From positions 1-35,116 of the forward strand of contig RZYY01000016.1 of NCBI GenBank assembly GCA_009930115.1: 35,116 nucleotides of DNA, given 5' to 3'. Each line of letters begins with the position of its first letter. Position 1 is the stretch's first letter. The notes below the pieces were generated by a model. That model saw only the letters and a program-made list of their open reading frames with translations, was not told where the DNA came from and did no database searches. Source of the stretch: Sphingobacteriia bacterium. GTDB taxonomy: Bacteria > Bacteroidota > Bacteroidia > Bacteroidales > 4484-276. A program made the position numbers and the translations under genes. This document shows positions 25,501 through 32,796 of the stretch, piece after piece.

Positions 25501-26789
25501 TCTATCCCCGAACTGAACGAAAATGGCGGGCTGCTGATCAAAGAGGCTACGGTGTTGATGTCTCTTATTTGTGACTCATATTGCATCAGCATTTCCATCA
25601 GGTTGTTTGATCGCATGTTGTCGGGATAAGCAAATGACTTTCCGGTAATCGACGGACTGTAAGGGACAGGTTCTCCCAAATCCTGAAATGCAATAATGTT
25701 ACGGTTTTGAGTAACGGCAGCTCCGATATTGGTTACCCATACCTCTATTTTAGTGATGTTAATGTTGGATCTTACCAGTGGTAATTCTGAAAGAGCAATG
25801 TCGTAATTGTTCCTGAAATATTGGGCAAGAAGATAATGTTTGTTTTCTTCATATTCATCAGAGTTCAGCAGAAAATTGTTGGTTTGAGCACCTCCCTGTA
25901 CAGTTATGTTTTGTGTTTCGCTTTCCTGTTCTGAGTAAACAGCGGTAACTGTTGTACGCCCGAATTTCAATTTTGTTTTAATTCCAAATAATGCCTGGCT
26001 TCCTGTGATAAGAACACTATTGAGCGGCAGTGTTACATTACCGGCTTCGATGAGTTGAATAATTTCGTCTTCTTTACCTTCGTATTTCAGGTTGAGTTTG
26101 TTTTCGAAATCAAAAGTAGCTTCGGTATTATAATTGGCCTGAAATTCAATTTTGTCGCCTATTTTGGCCAGCACGCTCATTTGGATATGTTGCTGAAAGT
26201 CAAAGTTGACTACATTGCGCTGTCTGACATTCAATGTAGGATCATCCCGTCGGTTGGCCAGCACTCCGAAAGTGAGTTCTGCTGATCCTTGCGGGCGAAT
26301 GTCGATGGTGCCTGAACCGAAAATCCGCTCAAACAACTGCCCGCCAATAAATATCTGTGGAATAATACCTGTGTTGGAAGTCCCTCCTCCGGCTTGTTTG
26401 GCACGTTCTGACCAGTATTGCCTGACTGCTCTTTCCTGATCCCACTTGAGATATTCGCTCATAGTCATGGAATAAGGAGTGCGGTAGTTGAAACTGCCAA
26501 TTTTTTGCATGACGGTATATTCACCTGTTTCCGGATCGTATTGTACTTCAGGAGTTATATTGGAAGGGTTGTGGAGAAAGAGCGGGGACTCAGGTTTTTG
26601 CCCGGTAATATTGTCCGGCTGATCCTTAAAAGGATAAATCAGATCATTAGAGTCTGGTTGAGGCATGAAATACTGATAAAGAGGCGGAGCAAACAGTTTT
26701 TCGTGGTTGCGTGCCGGTCTGTTGACAGCTGCCAAAGAGATCAGAACCAGAGCAAAAACTGACAGGAGATATGTAGATTTTTGTAACAA
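19551..26789 (-). CDS. sprA: Cell-surface protein SprA (Sov), type IX secretion translocon
   Basis: SprA is the giant single-chain outer-membrane beta-barrel through which type IX cargo leaves the cell; in gliding species it is also needed for motility. The 2412-residue length agrees with known SprA/Sov proteins. After a signal peptide (KSTYLLSVFALVLISLAAV) come NITPEVQYDPETGEYTVMQKIG, a long beta-rich chain with GMDVAYQTNSRLITKVIDKLP, IDDFEASKSTIDLKNMAYWHLAS and SYSEISARNVDFEYDIQKKY, and a last strand ending in aromatic/polar residues (GITMRFTLAQ). No lipobox is present. The start is a TTG at 26789-26787, eight bases after the ruvA stop; no ATG or GTG keeps the signal peptide. It is cotranscribed with ruvA, an order also known in other Bacteroidota. 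Part of its cargo may be the protease encoded next door at 27767. Confidence 0.96.
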   Translation of the reverse strand: MLQKSTYLLSVFALVLISLAAVNRPARNHEKLFAPPLYQYFMPQPDSNDLIYPFKDQPDNITGQKPESPLFLHNPSNITPEVQYDPETGEYTVMQKIGSFNYRTPYSMTMSEYLKWDQERAVRQYWSERAKQAGGGTSNTGIIPQIFIGGQLFERIFGSGTIDIRPQGSAELTFGVLANRRDDPTLNVRQRNVVNFDFQQHIQMSVLAKIGDKIEFQANYNTEATFDFENKLNLKYEGKEDEIIQLIEAGNVTLPLNSVLITGSQALFGIKTKLKFGRTTVTAVYSEQESETQNITVQGGAQTNNFLLNSDEYEENKHYLLAQYFRNNYDIALSELPLVRSNINITKIEVWVTNIGAAVTQNRNIIAFQDLGEPVPYSPSITGKSFAYPDNMRSNNLMEMLMQYESQIRDINTVASLISSPPFSFSSGIDAVKVESARKLSPSEFSFNSKVGFISLNTTLNPDQVLAVAFQYNVIGDSTIYQVGEFSDEGIDSPKTLIVKLLKSNTLSTKVPVWNLMMKNVYNIGAYQVQNTDFFLNILYSGNENAVPTSYLVDAGNASGIPLIRVLNFDNLDPQQNPPFDGIFDFIDNAATQGGTIQASNGRVYFTVLEPFGSYLREKIGNNNIADQFAYDSLYTLTKNGAQQYPEKNKFILEGFYKSSSGSEISLNAINVPQGSVVVTAGGVPLVENVDYTVDYTLGRVRIMNEGVLNSGTPINISMESQSFFNVQTKRLMGTHIDYRISEDFNIGATLLNLTERPLTQKVSYGNDPISNTIWGMDVAYQTNSRLITKVIDKLPFLTAKEESRVTIDGEFAHFIPGHAKAIGRTGTSYIDDFEASKSTIDLKNMAYWHLASTPQKQENPGLFPEAAPGTALSYGYNRAKLAWYIIDPLFYDETGSLRPGNVDLNELSKNLVRQVLETEVFPNKDVPNGVPTNIPILNLAFYPTTRGPYNYDVEGEPGISAGMNADGSLKEPESRWGGIMRRIESTNFEATNVEYIEFWMMDPFTDDQTSSGALYFNLGDISEDILRDGRKGFEHGLPPTEEVENVDTTIWGRVPSLQALVDNFSNVDGSRVYQDVGLDGLKDEDEQSFYESDFLQKIANQFGTSSLAYRDALADPSSDNYHYFRGSDYDNDADFASILNRYKQYNGPDGNSPTDEINPEGYPTSATSIPDAEDINRDNTLSESERYFQYKVEINPNTMNVGQNYISDIYTAQGIRLPNGQIGEVKWYQFKIPVSSPEKIVGGIQDFQSIRFLRMFMKGFDSPTILRFATLELVRGEWRRYRYDLLSPGEYIPNDIQSETSFDVLSINIEENGKRSPVPYVIPPGIEREVNLGTTNLQQLNEQSMVLRTCNLMDGDARGAYKTTDFDFRDYGFIEMFVHAEKLLEEQELNDGDLTLFVRFGSDLTQNYYEYEIPLKFTPWFTSFTEPDVIWPEENKLKIDLEKLVNYKLERNKAMRQQGSGVIQTMPYYVYDGPNKVTILGSPSLSSVKAIMIGVRNPKQTTLTGNDDGLPKCAEIWVNEFRLTDFNNQGGFAATARIRTDLSDFGNLSVSGLYSTPGFGSIEKKTNERAKEFTKNWDMATNLELGKFFPETFGLRIPMHFDFSESRLDPKYNLLDPDILLSEDLKTYSTRAEKDSIRKLNQDYVMRKNINFINVRKIKTGASTKTRIYDIENWGLTYSYSEISARNVDFEYDIQKKYLAGIGYNFNNNPKNYKPFSGIKFLNSKVFSLIKDFNFYLMPKLFSFRTDMNREYNKRLLRNKSQYAVIIEPTYLKKWDWTRNYTLNWDFTTSLRLDYRADVLSYIDELPGSIEKEDPDYEIKKDQRWDQISNLGTKSNFNHTIGINYTIPINKVPLLDWVNATARYQANYRWQASPISLQERLGNQIENSNTVQLNGNLSLDRLYDKIPGLKNINQPKKPSSPGGMPRPGTPKPEEKPLEDSTAKPRPDYFRIAANTILKILTGFKRASLAYSEGNGIFLPGFIPQPGIVGNNWDLNAPGYEFVLGSQRDIRFDAVANGWLTTDTLLNTAYASKHNEQINFRGTIEPFTDFKIELTADRTYSLNHQEYFKADASGTFNSFSPIEQGSFSMSFIALKTAWEKDNDKDQNPNFEKLKENRLEIAKRLAAENPNWNGNKVDSTGFPEGYGPSQQDVLLYSFLSAYSGKSASSYQLNLMPKIPQLNWRLTYNGLARLEFFKKFLRNFTIAHGYRTTYSINSFQSNLLYQSTDNAASATDVNNNFISRYQIAQVSIVEQFNPLISFDMTWLNSLMTKFELKKGRNLSLSFVNNQLTEVSTDEIVIGLGYRFKEVQFGIRATTGGTAGTRQNVKSDLNIRADFSIRSNKTLLRRIDEDINQVSTGQKVNSLNISADYTVNSRLNLRLFYDMVLNNPYVSSQYRNSTTNAGITMRFTLAQ

Positions 26790-26797
26790 AAACTGCC

Positions 26798-27394
26798 TTA
26801 AAGAATTTTTAATGCCTCTTTGATTAAATTTTCAACGCTGAGGTTGGAATTATTTTTTAGTATGGTGTTTAAAGCCTTTTCGGCGGCCTGTTTTCCAAAC
26901 CCCAGCGTGGTCAGACCAATTAACGCCTCATCTTTTCGGGTATTGTGCTCTATTCCTAAAAATTCGGCTGCTACTGATTCTTTCCCAATCTTATCCTGTA
27001 ACTCAACAATAATGCGCTGTGCTGTTTTGTTGCCAATACCTTTAACCCCTTTCAATACGTTGATTTCGCCCTGCTGTATGGCCTGAATAATTTTTTGGTA
27101 GGCAAGGGAGGAAAGCATCAGCATTGCCGTATTATTGCCCACACCTGATACTGTTATGAGCATACGGTATAATTGCCGTTCGGCAGGTTCATAGAAACCG
27201 TAGATTACTAATCCTGTTGGAGTTGTTGCTTCAATTTTGAAAGCCAGATGAGTATAAAGCCTGGTTTCTTCAAAATCTTTGATAGCTGAATAGGTTTGCA
27301 GTGAAATGTTTATAAGGTAGCCCGTACCATTCTGCTCCAGAATTACATAGGCAGGGTTTTTTTCTACAAGCCTGCCCTTAAGATATTCGATCAT
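26798..27394 (-). CDS. ruvA: Holliday junction branch-migration protein RuvA
   Basis: RuvA binds four-way junctions and loads the RuvB motor. The 198-residue protein (ATG at 27394, MIEYLKGRLVEKNPAYVILEQNGTGY) has the N-terminal OB-fold, two helix-hairpin-helix motifs (SGVGNNTAMLMLSSL and KGVKGIGNKTAQRIIVEL) and the C-terminal RuvB-binding domain (EALIGLTTLGFGKQAAEKAL). An in-frame TTG at 27448 would add 18 residues but lies upstream of the likely -7 element at 27428-27435, so the ATG is preferred. sprA follows after eight bases. Confidence 0.95.
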   Translation of the reverse strand: MIEYLKGRLVEKNPAYVILEQNGTGYLINISLQTYSAIKDFEETRLYTHLAFKIEATTPTGLVIYGFYEPAERQLYRMLITVSGVGNNTAMLMLSSLAYQKIIQAIQQGEINVLKGVKGIGNKTAQRIIVELQDKIGKESVAAEFLGIEHNTRKDEALIGLTTLGFGKQAAEKALNTILKNNSNLSVENLIKEALKIL

Positions 27395-27427
27395 GGTGTG
27401 GTTGCTTTTAAAGAATAACTCCGACGA

Positions 27428-27435
27428 CAAAAGTA
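27428..27435 (-). promoter_or_regulatory. Bacteroidota -7 element (TACTTTTG) of ruvA-sprA
   Basis: On the minus strand TACTTTTG fits TAnnTTTG and ends 33 bases before the ruvA ATG. It would drive both ruvA and the large sprA gene. No standard -33 TTG is seen. Confidence 0.5.
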
Positions 27436-27691
27436 ATTTATTCCGCAATTCTTTCAGTAAAAATCATCGAAGAAGCTGTTTCATTGATTTGGATGACTAA
27501 TGTTTTGTGGCAGGATCATACCAGGTTTTTTAATGAAATTCATTTTCCGTAAGATTCTGAAACTACAACTATAAAAGGATGGTTAACTTTTTTGATGTTT
27601 TGCAGATTATTTTAATTCGCTGTAAAATAGGAGTTTAATAAATTGTAGTGGATCATTTTTTATGCTGATAGAAGTGTTTGGTTATCTGTCG

Positions 27692-27718
27692 TAACTGTTT
27701 ACATGATTTTTACAGTTA
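27692..27718. promoter_or_regulatory. Operator-like inverted repeat before the type IX protease gene
   Basis: TAACTGT (27692-27698) and ACAGTTA (27712-27718) are perfect inverted copies with a 13-base spacer. The site ends 13 bases before the -7 element at 27732 and covers the region where -33 contacts would be made. It could be a dimer binding site that represses or replaces the weak -33 element. Confidence 0.35.
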
Positions 27719-27731
27719 AAGGTGAAATATT

Positions 27732-27739
27732 TATTTTTG
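27732..27739 (+). promoter_or_regulatory. Bacteroidota -7 element (TATTTTTG) for the type IX protease
   Basis: TATTTTTG fits TAnnTTTG and ends 27 bases before the GTG start at 27767. It overlaps an upstream in-frame GTG (27722), which is therefore unlikely to be the start. Confidence 0.5.
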
Positions 27740-27766
27740 TCTGATCAATCCACTAAATTAAAGCCT

Positions 27767-29422
27767 GTGAGAAACAGATTACTGATAGTTTTATGTTTTG
27801 CGATGCTGTTGAGATTGCCGGCAATTGCACAAATCAGCGAAGGCGGAATGCCGCCGGGTTTGAGGTACTCATTTGATGAGAAAATGGGAACGACTATAAA
27901 GGTTGATCCTCCTGATATTGAAAAAATCAAAAATGAAGATGAAATTTTTAAAAAAAACGGTGAAGCACTGCGTTTTGCGCAGTCGATTCCGGTTAATGTT
28001 GATTTGATTAAAGAGGGCGCCTGGATACGATTACCTGACGGTGGCCGTGTATGCTGTCTGACTATAGAATCGGAAGATGCCCAGGCATTGATAATTTATT
28101 ACAACCATTTTACTATTCCAGCCGGAGGGAAATTATTTTTATATAATAAAGACCGTCTTCAAGTCATTGGTGCTTTTACCAGTCGGAACAATCCAAAACG
28201 CTGCAGTTTTGCAACGGAAATGATTCAGGGTGAACAGGTTACTTTGGAGTATTTTGAACCTGAACATGTTAGCGGAGTGCCTGCAATAGTTATAAGTGAA
28301 GTTGGTTACGTTTACCGGACAGCAGAAAATTTTTTTAAACATCGGGGATTTGGCGGATCCGACACATGTGAAGTGAATATTAACTGCCCCGAGGGGGATG
28401 ACTGGCAGGATGAGAAAAACGGTGTAGTACGAATTATTGTTAAGGCTGGCCCTTCATCTTATTGGTGTACCGGGTCGTTAGTAAATAATGTACGTTGGGA
28501 TTTAACCCCTTATTTTCTAACTGCAGATCATTGTGGAAACACTGCCACACCGGAAAATTATGACCAGTGGGTTTTCTATTTTCGCTATGAAGCTGAGGAC
28601 TGTGAAGATCCTTTAAGTGATACACTTTTCGATAGTTATACCCTGACCGGAGCTACCAAGATAGCCTCAAGTGGTGGAGCAGGTTATGCGTCTGATTTCA
28701 AACTGCTCAGGCTTAACGAGTCAGTTCCTGATGAATATCAACCCTATTTCAATGGCTGGAATACTGTTGATGAACCAAGTTCGGGCGGCGTTACCATTCA
28801 TCATCCAAATGGGGACATCAAAAAGATAAGCACATACACCGATACCCTTCAGTCTGACAATTGGGGAGTGATTCCAAATACACATTGGCGTGTAGTCTGG
28901 TCTCAGACTCAAACCAACTGGGGAGTCACCGAAGGAGGTTCTTCCGGAAGCCCGCTTTTTGATGAAAAAGGCAGGATTGTCGGACAACTTACCGGAGGAC
29001 AGGCAACCTGTATTTTCCCGTCAGGCCCGGATTATTACGGTAAGTTTTCTTATTCCTGGGAGGGAAATACCTATTCTGATTCTACCAGTTTACAACCATG
29101 GTTAGACCCGGATAGTACTGGTGTTACCGAACTTGGCGGAACCCGCGTTGGTATTGCTGATCAAGACAACGATCAACATCATCTTGTTGTTTATCCAAAC
29201 CCGACAGATGGTATAATTCATGTAGCTTTTACGGGATTTTCAGGAAAATCGGTGAATCTAAAAATTTTTAATATTCTCGGTGTATCAGTTTATGAAAAGA
29301 CTTTTACAGATATAAATGGAAATCAGCTAAGTCTGAACATCAGTCATTTTGAAAAAGGCGTTTATTTCCTGTCGATTATTATTGATAATAAAGAACGACA
29401 ATCAGTAAGGATAATCCGATAA
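27767..29422 (+). CDS. Secreted Lys-C-like trypsin-fold serine protease with type IX sorting domain
   Basis: The 551-residue precursor (GTG at 27767) opens with a clear signal peptide (MRNRLLIVLCFAMLLRLPAIA, then Q). A propeptide or accessory beta domain covers about 25-195. A trypsin-like domain with the lysyl endopeptidase (Achromobacter protease I) pattern follows: catalytic His255 in LTADHC, Asp310 in ASDFKLLRL and Ser393 in GGSSGSPLF. Cysteines in CEVNINC, SYWCTG and EDCEDP suggest disulfides and an extracellular location. From about residue 474 a type A sorting domain begins (VVYPNPTDGIIHV ... GKSVNLKIFNILG ... GVYFLSIIIDNKERQSVRIIR), the signal for type IX export and surface attachment. 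It is encoded next to sprA. The Lys specificity is inferred from similarity only. Confidence 0.9.
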   Translation: MRNRLLIVLCFAMLLRLPAIAQISEGGMPPGLRYSFDEKMGTTIKVDPPDIEKIKNEDEIFKKNGEALRFAQSIPVNVDLIKEGAWIRLPDGGRVCCLTIESEDAQALIIYYNHFTIPAGGKLFLYNKDRLQVIGAFTSRNNPKRCSFATEMIQGEQVTLEYFEPEHVSGVPAIVISEVGYVYRTAENFFKHRGFGGSDTCEVNINCPEGDDWQDEKNGVVRIIVKAGPSSYWCTGSLVNNVRWDLTPYFLTADHCGNTATPENYDQWVFYFRYEAEDCEDPLSDTLFDSYTLTGATKIASSGGAGYASDFKLLRLNESVPDEYQPYFNGWNTVDEPSSGGVTIHHPNGDIKKISTYTDTLQSDNWGVIPNTHWRVVWSQTQTNWGVTEGGSSGSPLFDEKGRIVGQLTGGQATCIFPSGPDYYGKFSYSWEGNTYSDSTSLQPWLDPDSTGVTELGGTRVGIADQDNDQHHLVVYPNPTDGIIHVAFTGFSGKSVNLKIFNILGVSVYEKTFTDINGNQLSLNISHFEKGVYFLSIIIDNKERQSVRIIR

Positions 29423-29517
29423 AACCATCCTTCGAAAATCTTCCTGTTTAGCATGAGCCCAATATTTTCTGAATGGATTTAATATTTCCAGGAAATGGTT
29501 GTTTTTAAAATAAAAAA

Positions 29518-29585
29518 ACCATCTCAGCAGCCTTCAGATGAGATTTTTATTTTGTAAAAATCAGGGCTGGTGAGATGGTCTTTTT
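29518..29585. terminator. Bidirectional terminator with three interchangeable arms
   Basis: ACCATCTCA (29518-29526) can pair either with TGAGAT (29539-29544, followed by TTTTATTTT) or with TGAGATGGT (29571-29579, followed by CTTTTT). On the minus strand either pairing is followed by a run of seven T (29512-29518 read as A). It can thus end the protease transcript and the opposing S9 peptidase transcript. Confidence 0.65.
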
Positions 29586-29606
29586 CAGATAAGAGGAGGG
29601 ATTTTA

Positions 29607-31517
29607 TTATTTCATCAGATGTTCGGTTAAGAAACGTTCCATCGCACGGTAAAAATCGAAGCGGTTTTCTTCGTTGTGGAAACCATGTCCTTCGTTGTCT
29701 TTTACCATATACTCCACTTCAATACCACGTTTGTTCAGGGCTTCCACAATCTGATCAGATTCAGCCTTATTAACGCGCGGATCGTTTGCTCCCTGGGCAA
29801 CAAACAGTGGTGTCATCATTTTGTCAGCATTAAGAGCAGGAGATGTAGCCCTGAACTGAACACTGTCAATTTCCGGATTACCCACCATTTCATACATCAT
29901 ATCCAGCATTGGTTTCCAGTAGGGAGGAATCGTCTGCATGAAGGTGAAAAGATTGGAAACACCCACATAGTTCACGGCAGCAGCATAAAGGGTTGGGGTA
30001 ACCACAATCCCCTGAAGTGTTGCGTATCCGCCATAACTTGCGCCATAAATGGCAATGCGGTCTTTGTCAGCAATTCCTTTATTGATGAGCCAGTAAACAC
30101 CGTCGGTAATATCGTTTTGCATATTTAGTCCCCATTGTTTGAACGATTTTTCCATAAATTCACGTCCGTAACCGGTTGATCCCCTGAAATTCATTTGCAA
30201 TACAGCAAAACCGCGATTAGCAAGAAACTGCACTTCCGGATTAAAACCCCAGTTGTCGCGTGCCCAGGGACCGCCATGCGGATTGATAACCACAGGAAGG
30301 TTTTTGGCTGTTTCCAGGGTCAGCCCTTTTGGCAGGGTCAGATATCCGGGAATTACCATTCCGTCACGGGCTGTGTATTCGATCGGAAACATGCTGGCCA
30401 TCTCCATTTCGTTGAGCCATGGACTGACATCATGAATTTTGGTTATCTTATCGTTTTGGAAATCATACAGGTAGTAAGCTCCTAATGATCGGTCTGAATA
30501 AGTTCGGATGATGAACATATTTTCATCGTCATCGGACGAAGAGATGCTAATTTCATACCCGGGCAAATGACGTGTGAGGTTATCAAACATTTGTTTGGTT
30601 TGTTCATCAAAGAAATGTCGCTCGCGTTTCCATGAAATATAGGATGCTGAGGTAATAACCTTTCTTTTTCTTGAGTAGGAAACATTAGAAATATCATAAT
30701 TGGGTTCCTCGAAGAGGACTTCAATTTCTTTTCCGTTGGCAATATCAAAAAGTACTACTACAGCTTTGTCTCTTCCTAAATTTGAAGTAGCATACACATT
30801 TTTGTTTTCGAAATCGAAAAACACGGGTGACAAAGATTCTTTGAAATTTGTAGTCAACACAGGTTTGAATTCTTCATTTTCATGCTCACGATAAAGAAGT
30901 TGTGTATTCACGCCATCGACAATGGCTACTGCAACCCGCAATTTACCCTGATGATCGGTCATCCATCCCTGGATATTACCAGGATTTTCTGCCAGCAGGG
31001 TCATTTCACCAGTTTTGATATTGAGCCGGTAAGGATCGAAAACCATAGGATTGCGCTGGTTCAGGGAGATAATTACTTCATCAGGAAAATCTTTCAGATC
31101 GTCAACAATTTGTGTTCTGACGCCCTCGAAGCAGGTCAGACATTTTAGATTTTTTCCGTTTTTATCCACACCATAAAGAGCGAAGTTTTCATCACCACCA
31201 TTGTCTTTCAGGTATAAAATCCGGTCTTTATTTGCCCAGTAATATCCTGCAATATCGCGGTCGGTTTCACTGGTCAGCCGGGTGGCTTTTTCACTGCCAA
31301 CCTTTTGAACAAATATGTTCATCCGGCTTTCGTAAGGGGCCAGGAAAGAAAAATACTTGCCGTCAGTAGAAATCTGATATCCCGTTTTTTCTGGATTTTT
31401 AAAGAAATCCTCCAGCGGAATGAGGTTCTGTGCCATGATGTTTTGATTTGGTAATAGATCAAACAGGATCATTGCGAAAAATGTTCCTGCGAACAGAAAA
31501 ATTTTAAAGTGTTTCAT
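29607..31517 (-). CDS. Secreted S9-family (prolyl oligopeptidase-like) peptidase
   Basis: The 636-residue protein has a signal peptide (KIFLFAGTFFAMILFDLL ... IMAQ), a long beta-propeller region (about 30-390) with repeated YLKDNG/LYGVDKNGK-type blades, and a C-terminal alpha/beta-hydrolase domain. The catalytic triad can be placed: Ser494 in GASYGGYAT, Asp579 in GANDPRVNKAES and His611 in NEGHGFHNEEN. HGGPWARDNWGFNPEVQFLANRGFAVLQMNFRGSTGYG is the usual S9C oxyanion region. Such enzymes cut short peptides, often as dipeptidyl or acylaminoacyl peptidases, in the periplasm. No type IX sorting domain is present, so it should stay in the periplasm. It has its own -7 element and lies after corA on the same strand. 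Confidence 0.9.
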   Translation of the reverse strand: MKHFKIFLFAGTFFAMILFDLLPNQNIMAQNLIPLEDFFKNPEKTGYQISTDGKYFSFLAPYESRMNIFVQKVGSEKATRLTSETDRDIAGYYWANKDRILYLKDNGGDENFALYGVDKNGKNLKCLTCFEGVRTQIVDDLKDFPDEVIISLNQRNPMVFDPYRLNIKTGEMTLLAENPGNIQGWMTDHQGKLRVAVAIVDGVNTQLLYREHENEEFKPVLTTNFKESLSPVFFDFENKNVYATSNLGRDKAVVVLFDIANGKEIEVLFEEPNYDISNVSYSRKRKVITSASYISWKRERHFFDEQTKQMFDNLTRHLPGYEISISSSDDDENMFIIRTYSDRSLGAYYLYDFQNDKITKIHDVSPWLNEMEMASMFPIEYTARDGMVIPGYLTLPKGLTLETAKNLPVVINPHGGPWARDNWGFNPEVQFLANRGFAVLQMNFRGSTGYGREFMEKSFKQWGLNMQNDITDGVYWLINKGIADKDRIAIYGASYGGYATLQGIVVTPTLYAAAVNYVGVSNLFTFMQTIPPYWKPMLDMMYEMVGNPEIDSVQFRATSPALNADKMMTPLFVAQGANDPRVNKAESDQIVEALNKRGIEVEYMVKDNEGHGFHNEENRFDFYRAMERFLTEHLMK

Positions 31518-31544
31518 CAGATAAAAGGTTTAAAATAGTTTGGG

Positions 31545-31552
31545 CAAAAATA
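31545..31552 (-). promoter_or_regulatory. Bacteroidota -7 element (TATTTTTG) for the S9 peptidase
   Basis: On the minus strand TATTTTTG fits TAnnTTTG and ends 27 bases before the ATG at 31517. Confidence 0.5.
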
Positions 31553-31607
31553 AACAACATCCCCATGGTAATAATGATATTCACTTACAATTTTAAACGC
31601 AGATATT

Positions 31608-32684
31608 TTAAAACCATTTATTTCGCCGCATGAAGAGGTACATGCTTGCACCAAGTATTATCATAATCACGAGTAAAGCAGGATAAGCAAAACGATAACG
31701 AAGCTCGGGCATGTGCTCGAAGTTCATTCCATAAATGCCGGCAATGAAAGTCAGAGGGATAAAAATAGTAGCGATGACGGTGAGAGATTTCATGACGTTG
31801 TTCATTCGGTTTGAATTGTTCATCATTTGCAATTCCATTAGCCCGTTTACCATTTCGCGGAAATTATCTGTTCCGTTGGTCAAATGGTTCACATGATCGG
31901 CAGTATCGTTGAAATAAGTAAGGTGTTGTTTTTTTATCAGCTGGGTTTCATTTTTCATCAGCACTCGTAAGGCTTCACCAACAGGTAGAAGGTGCCGGCG
32001 GATGAAATTGAGTTCTTTTTTTTGTATCTGGATCTTCCTGGTCATATCTGCACTCTGATTGGTCATAAGCACCTCCTCGATTTCCTGAAGCTTTTCGTCA
32101 GTTTGATAGAAAAGTAAATAATAATTATCAACAATAATGTCAATCAACCGGTAAAGAATGTAATCATTTGAATGCTGTCTTATTTTTCCATAAGCTTGTC
32201 TGATGCGTTCAATGAACGGATCGAAAAGTTGTGTTTCTTTTTGTAGAAAGCTGATAATAAAGTTTTTACTTAATACTAATGCTGCATGATTTACTTCGAA
32301 CGCATCAGTCATACTATTTTGTCCGATGATTTTGATGACGAAAAATAATTGTCCGTCCACTTCTTCCGATTTTGGCATATGCTCCGTATTCAAAATATCC
32401 TCAATGGTCAGCGGATTGATTTGCAGCAAAGTTCCAATACTTTCCAAACTGGCAATATCGCTCAGTCCTGTAAACTGTATCCAGTTGGTGTATTCGGGTT
32501 TAATGGATGCCAACAGCAGCTCCGGATCAGAAATGTAGGAATCAAGATAATCGTCATTATTGAAAGAGATCAACCGTACGCTGGTTTCACTGGTGTTTTG
32601 TGCGAAAGAATGAATCAATGTACCTGGGGGTAATCCGGCTTTTGATTTCATCAGATGGTAAATGTTGCTTTTTGGGATTTTCAT
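31608..32684 (-). CDS. corA: Magnesium/cobalt transporter CorA
   Basis: CorA is a pentameric inner-membrane channel for Mg2+ uptake. The 358-residue protein has a large N-terminal cytoplasmic domain with long helices (about residues 180-290, including RKIQIQKKELNFIRRHLLPVGEALR) and two C-terminal membrane segments. The selectivity motif GMN (319-321, in IAGIYGMNFEHMP) and the ending MYLFMRRNKWF are typical. It has its own promoter with both elements (TAGTTTTG at 32728-32735, TTG at 32758-32760) and is transcribed divergently from the histidine kinase. Confidence 0.95.
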   Translation of the reverse strand: MKIPKSNIYHLMKSKAGLPPGTLIHSFAQNTSETSVRLISFNNDDYLDSYISDPELLLASIKPEYTNWIQFTGLSDIASLESIGTLLQINPLTIEDILNTEHMPKSEEVDGQLFFVIKIIGQNSMTDAFEVNHAALVLSKNFIISFLQKETQLFDPFIERIRQAYGKIRQHSNDYILYRLIDIIVDNYYLLFYQTDEKLQEIEEVLMTNQSADMTRKIQIQKKELNFIRRHLLPVGEALRVLMKNETQLIKKQHLTYFNDTADHVNHLTNGTDNFREMVNGLMELQMMNNSNRMNNVMKSLTVIATIFIPLTFIAGIYGMNFEHMPELRYRFAYPALLVIMIILGASMYLFMRRNKWF

Positions 32685-32727
32685 CGGGATAAATGGTTTT
32701 TATTTTTTTGGATCAAGTGTCTTCATG

Positions 32728-32760
32728 CAAAACTACATTTTTTAAGTCATCGGTTGTCAA
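32728..32760 (-). promoter_or_regulatory. Promoter of corA (TTG - 22 bp - TAGTTTTG)
   Basis: On the minus strand TTG (32758-32760), 22 bases and TAGTTTTG (32728-32735) fit the Bacteroidota promoter. The -7 element ends 43 bases before the corA ATG. Confidence 0.55.
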
Positions 32761-32761
32761 T

Positions 32762-32796
32762 AATAAGGATTTGCTTTTGGCGTTAGCATCCTTATT
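32762..32796 (+). promoter_or_regulatory. Hairpin/inverted repeat directly before the histidine kinase start
   Basis: AATAAGGAT (32762-32770) and ATCCTTATT (32788-32796) are perfect 9-base inverted copies. GCT/AGC (32773-32775, 32785-32787) extends the stem inside after a two-base bulge. The hairpin ends seven bases before the ATG at 32804 and has no T-run, so it is not a terminator. It could be an operator or a translational control structure. Confidence 0.4.

Larger units (their letters stand above)
27395..27766. other. Divergent intergenic region between ruvA and the type IX protease
   Basis: About 370 bases without a convincing gene. It contains the ruvA -7 element (27428-27435), an inverted repeat TAACTGT/ACAGTTA (27692-27718) and the protease -7 element (27732-27739). 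The remaining AT-rich sequence shows no open frame of note, no RNA fold I can recognise and no other repeat. Confidence 0.5.

Noticed and set aside
27722-27766. In-frame 5' extension of the type IX protease by 15 codons from GTG 27722
   Set aside because: It overlaps the -7 element and would bury the signal peptide; the GTG at 27767 gives a canonical one.
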